Positions 1 to 9,089 of a DNA stretch of 24,195 bases are shown here, piece after piece. The DNA lies in contig NQMI01000175.1 of NCBI GenBank assembly GCA_002270565.1, positions 61,459 through 85,653 on the forward strand, read 5' to 3'. Position numbers and translations under genes: made by a program. How positions within the stretch are numbered: position 1 is the stretch's first letter; every line of letters starts with the position of its first letter. The stretch comes from Stenocarpella maydis (lineage: Eukaryota > Ascomycota > Sordariomycetes > Diaporthales > Diaporthaceae). A model generated the notes under the pieces. It saw nothing but the letters and a program-made list of their open reading frames with translations. It ran no database searches and was not told where the DNA came from.

Positions 1-689
1 ACTTATATTAATAAAAAGGGTAATTATAAGCTACCTATTAGTAGAACTTCTAATTAGGAGTATAAGCTATTATATACTACTACTAGCTTTATAAATAGTG
101 GGCAGGTATATAAAGCTAAAGTGAATGAAAAATATAATAATATATAAGATATAAAGAAAAAGAAATAATAATAAGATTATATAATATTTTAATATAAAGA
201 GAAAGCTTATAATATATATATATATTATATAATAAAAAGAAAAAAAGAAGCTAAGGGAAGAAAGGAGAGAAGTTATATATTTAGATGATTTATTAGGATA
301 GTATATAAGTATATACTATTAATATCCTTTTCCCTAACGGTTAAGTAAGCACTTACCCATATAAGTAGCTTATTAGTAAGTAATTTACTAATAGTAAATT
401 AAAGCTATTGGAAGGGCTAAAGAAGAGTTTCTATTATTTGCTATTTTAGGAAACTACACTTTGTATAAAAGGAGCAAGATAAAGGGGAAAAAGTATTATC
501 TTAATATCTAGGGGTTAACTAACCTTCTAGATATATTATATAATACTTATATTAGGCTTAGTTATTTATAAGTTAATTAACTTAAGCTTAGTTATAAAAG
601 ATAGCTCTAAAAAGAGCTATTATATAAGTAATTTAACCTGCTTAGAAAGTATAATTTCTAGGGGACATATAATCTTAAAAAAAAAAGAG

Positions 690-890
690 TGTCTATATTA
701 GAATATTGCTCTGTTGGATCGCATGTAATCCTATTAAGCTAGGCTGCCTGAATAAGCTAGGGGCTTGGTAGGGGAAGAGGCTACTTTTCTTGTTCATATG
801 AAACACCCCCGCTTCCCCCAGATAGTTAGAGGAAGCAAGCAATTACAGACCCATCGAACAAGAACCCCACGTACATACGTACTATCGCTA
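690..890. other. Less mutated pocket inside the left AT-rich block
   Basis: About 200 bp of near-normal composition lie inside the AT-rich block, with intact CpG, CpA and TpG dinucleotides. The pocket contains C-rich and G-rich runs around 750-830 and a small inverted repeat (TCTTGTTC near 788, GAACAAGA near 858). No coding sequence or RNA gene is recognisable. It may be unique sequence trapped between two mutated repeats, or an end of an element that escaped RIP because it is too short or single-copy. Confidence 0.5.
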
Positions 891-1778
891 TATGGCAAAG
901 GCCATTCAACAGTAAGCTTATTTGTTTAATTTAATAAAAAGCTAACTATATTATTTAATTAAAAAGATAATAAATACCTTAAATTAAAATAAATAATGAA
1001 ATATATTAACTGTTTCATTTATATATTTAATAATTAGTACTTATTATTAATTTTTGACCTATATTAATTTAACTTTATTATAATAATTAAAATATAAAAT
1101 AGTTATAATTAAGATTACTTAACATAATACAAAGATTAATTTTTAAAATTCTATATTTAAATATTATATTATAAAGTAATTATATTTAAATTTTTATAAT
1201 TAGCTTTTTATTAATTATATAGCTAATTAAATATAGTTTCTAAGCTTAGTTATATTTTAATAAAATATTAGCTTTACTTTTGTATTTTTAAATTATATTA
1301 AGAAGTTTTAAACATTTTATTTAATAATATATTCAATAAGTATTTATATTTTATTTAAGTTAAATTTATCTCTCCAATATAGAATTCTTTATAATTATAC
1401 TCCTATATTATTTTATATTATAAAATAGTTTAAAATATATTAAAGATCTTAATTGTTATAATTATATTAATAAGTTCATTATTAACCTTTTTGGAATTTT
1501 TAAATAAGCTAAGTAATTAAAAATAGTTTTAGTTTTTAAAATATAAAATCTATATTCATACTACAAAATTCTGATATATAAAACATTTAAATAAATAAGA
1601 CACAATACAAATAATATAAATATTAAAAATACTATTAATATTAAAACGTACTATTTTATATAAATCTTAATATTTTTTAATCCTATTATATTTACTTTAA
1701 TTATATTAAATCTAGAAACTTAATTTAAAATAAATAATAAAATATAATTATTATCAATTAATATTAATATTTATTATA

Positions 1779-1872
1779 TATTTAGTTTTAAATAAGTATT
1801 AAAATAGCTTAAATTTTAATAAATGTATTAAAAACTACTTACTTCTTAAATTTGATTATATTTTAATACCTT
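1779..1872 (+). repeat. Repeat core, copy D (heavily mutated)
   Basis: This segment aligns over about 94 bp with the best-preserved copy at 3057-3150. Nearly every difference is G-to-A or C-to-T. It is the left half of the 772-bp-offset duplication whose other half carries the copy at 2551. Confidence 0.65.
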
Positions 1873-2550
1873 CCATTATATAATATACGGTATTTATGAA
1901 GGCTTTAAGCTTTATGATAAATTTATTTATATATAAGTTTTAATAGGATTAAATTACGTCATTAATAATTTAAAAATAAAATTAAACTTAACAATATTGA
2001 GCTTAATAGCTTATTAATAGTATTAATATAAATTATTATATATTTAGAACTATTTAGGTAAGATTTTACTTTAAGACTTCTAATATAAAATATTAGTTTA
2101 TATTTTAATACTAAAAGATATAATAGTAAAATATTATAAATAAAATATTATAAATGAAACATCAGTAATAAAAAATATTTTGAATTAATTAGTTTAGTTT
2201 AAAAAAAAACTATCATTTATTTTAATTAAGAAAAACTAGAGAGACTATAATTAATTTATATCAAAAAGGTTTATATAATTTTTTAAATTCTTAAATAGCT
2301 TAATAATTATTAGTAACTTACTTTTTTAAAATATAAAACATATATTATTATTATATAAATTCGATATATTAAGTATTTAAACGAAAATAAAATAATATAA
2401 AAATAATATAAAAATAAAAAAGCTACTTTATATAAATTTTAATACTTTTTAGCCTTTTTAAATTTATTATTATTTCTCTAAATTTACAAATTCAATTTAA
2501 AATAAATAAATACGTATAATTAATATTATTTAGTATTAAATATCATTATA

Positions 2551-2644
2551 TATTTAGCTTTAAGTAAATATTAAAGTAGTATAAAGTTAATAAATTTACT
2601 AAAAACTAACTATTTTTTAATCTTAGTTACTTTTTAATATTTTA
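2551..2644 (+). repeat. Repeat core, copy C (heavily mutated)
   Basis: The segment aligns without gaps to 3057-3150. It keeps landmarks such as GTAG near 2576 and AAAGTTAATAAATTTACT near 2584, the latter matching AAAGTTGGTGAACTTGCT in the best copy through transitions only. Confidence 0.7.
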
Positions 2645-2677
2645 TATTAATATTAATTAATATTAACTTTTATTAAT

Positions 2678-2771
2678 TACTTATCTTTAAATAGATACTA
2701 GAGTAGCCTAAAGTTAATAAATTTATTAAAAAAATAGCTACTTTTTAGTCCTAGTTACTTCTTAATATCTT
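2678..2771 (+). repeat. Repeat core, copy B (intermediate mutation)
   Basis: The part from 2697 to 2771 aligns gap-free to 3076-3150. I count about 19 transitions, all in the C-to-T or G-to-A direction relative to the 3057 copy, and one transversion. It is less degraded than the copies at 1779 and 2551 and retains TAGCTACT and AGTCCTAG. Confidence 0.75.
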
Positions 2772-2929
2772 TTATTAACTATAATATTTTATATTTTAAC
2801 TATTTATTTAGTATTAGCAATGAATTATATAAATTATTAATAACAAATATAGTTCATTTTTATAGTTATTAAGATTACTAGTAGTTTTATTAATTTACTT
2901 TTATTAATAAGTTCTGAATATTAGCTCTA

Positions 2930-3250
2930 GCCTAGGCTTTACTACTAACTATATACCCTGGTGCCTATAGGGTTGCATTATAGCGTCTATTTTTAATTGC
3001 CTGGGTCCTTAAAGCTAGTCCTTTAGTGCTGAATATATTGGTTTATAATAATTAGATATTTGGCCCTAGGGGGGTGCTAGGGTAGCCCAAAGTTGGTGAA
3101 CTTGCTGAAAACTAGCTACTTCCTGGTCCTAGCTACTTCCTGGTACCCTACGTTGTAGTCTTTTAATAGGATAGCTTATGCTGCTAGTACTATATATATA
3201 TCTATAAGTAGAATATGATAGTTCTAGCTTAGTGAATAAATTTAAAGAAT
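2930..3250. other. Transition from AT-rich repeat block to normal-composition island
   Basis: Base composition rises gradually here: patches such as 2945-3000 and 3060-3150 keep GC-rich words while neighbouring stretches are AT-rich. The gradual change contrasts with the sharper switch at the right end near 21360. No gene is visible. Confidence 0.6.
3057..3150 (+). repeat. Repeat core, copy A (least mutated)
   Basis: This is the best-preserved member of the family and keeps its G and C residues. It contains a short internal duplication, with CTAGCTACTTCCTGGT followed at once by CCTAGCTACTTCCTGGT (3112-3144). It lies at the edge of the GC-normal island. I do not recognise the family. It could be part of an LTR, a non-autonomous element or a satellite-like unit. 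Confidence 0.75.
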
Positions 3251-6046
3251 TTATGTTTTATTCAATGTTAGTATCTTATAGATATAGGCTTTCATGTGCC
3301 TGCAAGCGGCTTGCAACTCGAGCTGGAGGCTTGTGACTATTGGAAGACGTGAAGTTGATGCTACGCACAACAGTACGGTATGGCAGTACCGAGTAATTGA
3401 CTCATTCCCCTGTGGCAGCAAGACTGCGCCGAATAAATCGGTTGATTCTGAGCAATTCAATACTTATGGAAGTAGCTTTCTTGGCTGGGTTCCACGAGAG
3501 ATGGGTTGGGCTCATGCTACTACTCAGTGACGGTCTGCCCAAGTTTGCCACACGATAGGCATGAGCACCAGGCTAAGAGCAATAGCCTCCAAGCGACAAT
3601 TGACCACACTAATCGGCCATGAGGTAGCTAGGTACCTTGCCATGTTGGCCCAGAGGAGGCCCGAACAATTGTTGACGGCTACTAAGGCAGAATTTCGTGA
3701 TCAATCTGTTCTTACGGCTGATACTCCTACTCCTAACGAGTGAGCCAAATTCCTCTGAAAACTCCTGCTTGGCTGGCCACATTCTTACAAAGAATACGAT
3801 ATCCGCACCAACAGAACCAGACGGTACTAGTACATCACCATCCATTGGCAACTGTCAACATACCCTGACGTTACCCAGTTAATATATTCTCTCATTTTAG
3901 GGACACAAGTAACGCATTTACTTATTATTACTCATTTGGAAAGAGACTTGGATATATGGGTTTGTAAGCTAGGCTGAGTGATGGTGTCGGATCTAATCCA
4001 GTATGACTGACAGACACACTTGTGTAGGTTCAGCTTTTACGGGTATGGATATCCAACTTCCTTACTAATAATACAAGTTGCCTGGCTTTCAAGGCGCAAG
4101 GGTCAGCTTGGCAGCCCAGGAGACCGGCCTTGACGAAATGAGCATACGGCACTTATCGGGGGGTGTCTTTCCACCTAAGCGGCACGGCCCAGACCTCGCA
4201 CCTCATAACAAGCACCTGTGAGGGCATGCAATTAAGCAGTACCAGAAGGCCATACTGTGTGCACACAACGAGGCCCCAAATGGAACAGGCTCCGCCCTCG
4301 AGGGCGAGTTGGAGATCAAAACAGCACATAGCGGGCGACCGTCGACGGGGTGTCGAAACGGTCAAGTTTCCGCGGTGCTGGCATCCCCTCGCTCGCCTAT
4401 TTTTTTTTGGGAAACAAGGTTCGTTAGGCCAGGCACCTCGGACCGCCCGCGGAGATGGTGATTCCTTCCCCACCCCCTTCCCCCTACCACCGTGTGTGTC
4501 CCTGCGCTGCACGGATGGGGCGGAAACGCTAGGAGAAGGGAAAAAAGACCACAGCATGTAGTGCGGGGGCGGACAAGGGCTGGCCCGTAGGCGGTGGTGG
4601 TTGTGGTGGCAGCAGTGGCTGGACAGGCAGGACCGGCTGTCGCTCGGTAATTGTTTATGCGGCGGGGTGGACTGATTTCCACCGGAAGAGGTCGCATGTC
4701 CTGTAACACGAGGGAGCGGAGATAAAAGCTCTGTCGCATAAAAAGCTTGCCGCCCTTGATGGACGATGGATCGTACGCGTACGAACTGCCTTTCGCCTGC
4801 CCTCACCCCCGTCCCTCCCCAATACTCTTATTCCTGTGACTCAGGAATTGGCTCTGGAGGAAATTTTCACGCACGCCTGCACAGCCCCCCCCCACAATTT
4901 TAACAGGCTTTCGTAACCATACTTGTCTGTGACTTTGAGAGTCTAGACTGCGAGGTTACAGTGACTGACGGGTACATGGCGGGATCGACGGCCGGGGGTG
5001 GGGATGCACAACTAGGTTTTGTGCGTTGATAGTTTTTGTGTAGTGTAGTAATGCTCATGTCGTCCGATATTGGCCCCGGCATGGCTCTCTCGAGGCGCAA
5101 CGGAAAGGGTGCTATTTGTTTTGGCGCAGTGGCAGGTAGCACAATCCCAGACGCTGATCACACCCTCGCTTACCTCGCGCCTCGCTTGACGGCAGAGGGG
5201 CCGCCGGATGACAGCACAGAGGCGGCGCAGGCTGCACCTTATTGCAGAGGGGTGGCCGACGGGGCGTACAAGTCCCGGGTTCCAGATTCCAGGACAAGAT
5301 GTGGGGCCCCAGGTACATGTTTGCCGCCCCCTGTCGGGGGTGAGCGGAGGCAGTTGGTCCGGGCTCGGACTGGACAAGTGCCATGCCAAATTCAATTGGG
5401 GGCAGACATGAGACTCTGTGCGGTGCCGGGCACGCGCGAGGCGTGAGGCTTCTGAAAGTTGGGCTGTGGGGTGTGTATGGGACGATTCCGCGCGGCAAGG
5501 AGGATCGTGGTGGGGATTTGAATTGTCCGGGTTGCCTTTCGGCAAAGCACCTGGGGGCGAAGAGCCGGTAGGCAGTGGAGGAGTCGAGGATAGAGTGCAG
5601 TGTCTGCCGGTTGGGCGTCAACCGGGAGGAGGTGGTGACGATGACTGCTGTCAGATATCTGGGGTGGTGGCTCGCTTGTTTCCACACCCTGCTTCCCTGC
5701 CTTCCGCTGCGGCTAGTGTAGACCCTGACCCCACAGCCACGTGGTTTTTGCCTTGGCAGCTGGTCTCTCATTTTGGAGCGAGGCGACGTCCCCTATCGTT
5801 ATCGTGCGCACGCCCCCTCCCTCTCCGCCTCGCCGTTGCGGCTCGGCTTAGTCATGACTGACTGCACGCAACATGTCAACTCTCAACGCCTGCACTCTCG
5901 ATCGCCACCCCACGCAGCCCTGGCGCACAGTCCTGCACCCTGCTTGCATAACTCGCGCGCCACGTTACGCCACCCGGCGTTGGAGGCTAGACTGCACCTG
6001 ACTTGGCCCCAACCCCCCGTGTCCGCCAGGGGCTCAAGCAGCAGTG
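3251..6046. other. Non-coding region upstream of atg5
   Basis: About 2.8 kb contains no reading frame that looks like protein. Open frames at 3294-3530 and 3561-3743 (+) and longer ones at 4153-4806 and 5112-5771 (-) have no recognisable domain and overlap other open frames, as expected of GC-rich non-coding DNA. The stretch from about 5750 to 6046 is C-rich with CT-rich patches, fitting the proximal promoter and 5' leader of atg5. A T-run occurs at 4401-4409. I see no tRNA, no 5S rRNA and no convincing TATA box. Confidence 0.6.
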
Positions 6047-7617
6047 ATGGCCTCGTCGCCATCTCCGTTGTCGCCACGTCCCGCCCATCAGCCAGCAGAG
6101 GCGCATGCTGGCGATCGCGCGGGCAGCATCCCGCAGACGCTCTGGAACCTGCGCGTGCCCCTTTACATCACGCGCAAGGCGGCTCCCAGCACCCCCTTCA
6201 TCACCTCGGTCCCGCGCTTCAGCTACCTGGCCCAGCTTCTGCCGAGGCTTTCCGCCTTTTTTGGCGCACCCTGCTCCAGTTTCCACCACGAGGAGGTCCA
6301 GATGCGGAACCTGACCGTCGGCCTGCTCGTCGATCTCTACCAGCCGAGGCTGCCGTGGGAGCTGCAGGTCGGCGACGGCGACGAGTGGGACATCGCCGAT
6401 ACCTTCCTCAACGGCGTCAAGGAGGTGAGTGAGAGCCATGGTCGCACTATCGTCTGTCCCGCCAGTCACGCACGGCGACGGTTATATGGGTCATGGGCCA
6501 GCAGCGCTCACGGCCCCAGGCGCCTGATCCAGGCATCTCTTGGCCAGGTCCAGCTGAGCCCATCCCACCCGCCTTCCCAGGGCGTCAACAGATCCGGACG
6601 GCTGAAGCTGACCGTATGGCTGCGGCTGCCTTCCCAAACAGGCAGACTTCGTGCGCAATGGCAACGCAAAGCAGATCATGGGCCTCTCCAAGGAGCACAC
6701 CACCGCCCTCTGGAACGCCGTCCAGGACAGTACGTGTCACGATTTCCGACCCCTCTCCCCACTCTCTCCTCGCAATCGACCCACCTTTTTGTCCTAGTCC
6801 GCATGTCTCCACACATTTGCAGGCGCTCTTATCACCCCTCCTCCACATCGGCTCCCGCGCTCAGATCTTCCCTTACCCACTCCATTTCGCTTGGCCATCC
6901 CCAGCATCATAGCATTATGCGCACGTCGCCCGCCGTCAACCTCCAGCTGGCGTGTGACGTCTTGCCCTGCTCCTTCTGTCTCTGAGAGAGTGGGGCGGCC
7001 CCTGAGCGGCGCCGTCACGCCTGTCATGTACCCCTTCCTGCACGCCATCCCGGATCCTCCGCCGGGGTGGGTGGGTACCGCTCGGCCAGCCAGAGTACGG
7101 GAAGAGCCGCGGGGCGGGCCATGGTACCCTGCTGACCTGCTCGCTCCGCCTAGATGACTACGACTCCTTCTCAAAGGTCAACTCGCAGCTCTTGAACCCG
7201 CCCACGCCGCTCAAACACGTCCCAGTCCGTATCTACATCCCTTCCTCACCGCCACACCCCTCGTCAGCCGCGCCTGGTAGCTTCAGGGTGATGCAGTCGC
7301 TCGTGCCTCCTCGGTCGGCAAATCGTGAGTGACACACTTACCTATCTTGTCCTCAACCCCCCAAACATCCCTCTTCGTATCGTGCTCCTTGACAGCTCAC
7401 CACTCCGGGCCCCTACCCCTCTTCAGGTAGCCCACAGACCCTCGGTCCCGCGCTGCGGGGCCTGCTTCCGTCCCTGTTCCCCAGCAGCCGCGACCCCGTC
7501 CTGGCCACCGTCGTGCTACACGGCGCGCCGGTCCCCTTCTCCGCCCCCCTGGAGGAGCTGATGCGCGAGGCCGCTTATCCCGATGGGTGGCTCTGCCTGA
7601 TTATCAGGCTGCTGTGA
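6047..7617 (+). CDS. atg5: Autophagy protein 5 (Atg5), four exons
   Basis: Exons are 6047-6424, 6642-6729, 7154-7324 and 7427-7617, giving 275 aa. Introns begin GTGAGT, GTACGT and GTGAGT and end in AG; CTGAC branch-like sites lie at 6608 and 7132. Known role: Atg5 is joined covalently to Atg12 and, with Atg16, forms the E3-like complex that lipidates Atg8 on the growing autophagosome membrane. Visible: N-terminal ubiquitin-like domain (about 20-125) with [15 protein letters not shown] and [13 protein letters not shown]; the VKEAD motif, whose K125 corresponds to the Atg12-accepting lysine; a helical middle ([23 protein letters not shown]); and a C-terminal ubiquitin-like domain with HVPVRIYIP and a [10 protein letters not shown] end. 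Length is normal for fungal Atg5. The ATG at 6047 (AGTATGG context) gives the expected short disordered leader; no better start exists. Introns 1 and 2 (217 and 424 bp) are long for this organism. The neighbouring gene is convergent. Confidence 0.95.
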
Positions 7618-8468
7618 GCAAGAAGGGCCCGGTCCGGCTGGCTGGTGACATTCTCTTACCCAATGCCCTGTCCGTCCGACGAGTGGGCGGGGCCGTGTGT
7701 TTTTGGGATCTGCGCGTTTGAGGCCTGGGCGCACTCGGTTACGGACAACTCTGCTCATTGGTAATAGATAGATAGCCAGGAGTCATCACCCCCCTTCGCT
7801 TATGGCGCATTTCCTGTTGAGCCCTGGAGTTGCTAGGGACTTGATCAATACCGAGCAGGAAAGGGGCCTGCATCCCCGGAGGAGCCTTTTCCCTCGGGGA
7901 GGCCATGTTGCGAGGGCAAAACAACAGCGCGGACCTGGCGGCGGTCACAGTTATTATCCAATTACGTACCGCGACTTCTACACCTGACCTGGGTTACGTG
8001 CTCGCGTCGTGGTCCTCGGCGCGTTACTAGTTCACAGTCGCCCCGCCCGCTTCGTTCTGACTTTAATCCCCAACCAGAGGCCATCTGTTGTTTCCAATGC
8101 TTCTAGGTGTCCTATCAGACAGGGCTATACCAACTGCGCATATACCCGCTTATATCAACACACATTGCGCATGAATAACCAACCCCCTGTCTTTTTTGAA
8201 AGACACAAGCGAGACGAGGTTAGATAACGTAGAAGAGGAGTGAGCGCACAAACAATGACATGTAGAGGTTAGATAGAAAACCATGCGACCAACAGGAAAA
8301 CAATGTCCGTCCAATATGAGTGGTATCTCCTCCCATCCCACCCTCTCTTTTGAATGATGACCATGATATGATGATGGAACAGGCAAACATGATGCAATCC
8401 ATGGGATAGAATAAAGACATGAAGAGAAAAGTAACCCCCTCCCTCCACCAAAAGAAAAAAAAAACCGT

Positions 8469-8498
8469 CCAGACCAGACCAGACCAGACCATACCAGA
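8469..8498 (+). repeat. CCAGA pentanucleotide microsatellite
   Basis: There are six 5-bp units in a row. Five read CCAGA and the fifth reads CCATA. The array follows an A-run directly and lies in the probable 3' UTR zone between the two genes. Confidence 0.9.
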
Positions 8499-8754
8499 CT
8501 GCCCCGCCAGATGTTTTTGTATTCGCTATGCAACCGTGCCGATTTCCTCCCCTCCCACCATGTAGAACCCACCAAGTACCAGTTGTTGATTTCCCCCTCT
8601 TCCATTTGTCCCGTTGGGTATTATTAAACGAAGCCTGAAAAGCCATGCATCTGTGTTGTCTGAATGTGTGCTCCGACGTTGCTGCTCCGGATGGGTGCTT
8701 CTTCCACTGGGCGCGAACCCCCGAATGACCGTTTGTCGATATTCTACCGTTGTC

Positions 8755-8779
8755 GTTCCGCTCCGTTCCGTTCCGTTCC
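8755..8779 (+). repeat. GTTCC pentanucleotide microsatellite
   Basis: There are five 5-bp units. Four read GTTCC and the second reads GCTCC. Confidence 0.9.
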
Positions 8780-8965
8780 TAATGCTGTTGTTCCTGATAA
8801 TCATCCTCCCCACTCTATTCTCCTCTCCTTGTAGGACTGCCCTATTTCTGCCAACAAGGAATGTTTTACCATTACTTGAACGAAGGCCCAATGTAAATGC
8901 GACCATCATACAGTTAGGGTCTGTTGCTCTCTGCTCCTCTCCGTTGCGCTTTGCAGAGAATACGC

Positions 8966-8990
8966 GCTCGGCATATCAGAAATGCCGAGC
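8966..8990 (-). other. Perfect 9-bp stem-loop in the probable 3' UTR of the Zn2Cys6 gene
   Basis: GCTCGGCAT at 8966-8974 is the exact reverse complement of ATGCCGAGC at 8982-8990, with a 7-base loop between. It lies about 100 nt past the stop codon of the - strand gene, so its transcript could fold into a stable hairpin. Its function (3' end formation, stability or protein binding) is not known; a chance palindrome is possible. Confidence 0.6.
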
Positions 8991-9089
8991 TCGCTCCGCC
9001 GGTAACGATACCATGGTTTCCGTGGAACAGCCGAAAATCCGCCGTGGCGTATGTGGCATCGTGCCCGAAGCCAATCGTCATTTCCGTAC

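Larger units (their letters stand above)
1440..2650 (+). repeat. Diverged direct duplication, offset about 772-790 bp
   Basis: Segments from about 1440-1872 and 2215-2645 align by eye in the same order. Matching landmarks are 1501 with 2291 and 1531 with 2321 (offset 790), then 1651 with 2423 and 1805 with 2577 (offset 772), so one net indel of about 18 bp lies between 1550 and 1651. Both copies are heavily AT-biased and differ mostly by transitions. This is the kind of duplication RIP acts on. The outer limits are uncertain because low-complexity AT sequence aligns poorly by eye. Confidence 0.6.
1..2930. repeat. AT-rich, RIP-degraded repeat block (left flank)
   Basis: The block is almost entirely A and T, with stops in every frame and no usable reading frame. 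The C residues that remain are mostly followed by T or C, and the G residues mostly preceded by A or G; CpA, TpG and CpG are scarce while TpA is abundant. That is the pattern left by RIP, which turns CpA into TpA in duplicated DNA of Pezizomycotina. Internal repeat copies whose differences are nearly all C-to-T or G-to-A support this directly. Bases 100-300 are purine-rich on the + strand (many A and G, C almost only in AGCT), so the parent sequence there was different from the rest. The parent element is probably a transposon, but I cannot identify it. Confidence 0.85.
7618..9089. other. Intergenic region between convergent genes (both 3' UTRs)
   Basis: This 1.47-kb stretch lies between the atg5 stop and the stop of the - strand transcription factor, so it should hold both 3' UTRs and terminators. 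Open frames here (for example 8150-8605 and 8614-9093) overlap one another on both strands and show no domain. It contains two pentanucleotide arrays, an A-run at 8455-8464 and a stem-loop at 8966-8990. No canonical polyadenylation signal stands out for either gene. Confidence 0.65.

Noticed and set aside
3294..3743. Two short + strand open frames (78 and 60 codons) at the left edge of the island
   Set aside because: They look slightly more protein-like than their surroundings, but no family is recognisable and no joining intron is evident; they could be a relic but cannot be supported.
4153..5771. Open frames of about 217-219 codons on the - strand upstream of atg5
   Set aside because: They have no domain, their composition matches chance frames, they are crossed by other frames on both strands, and there is no supporting splice structure.
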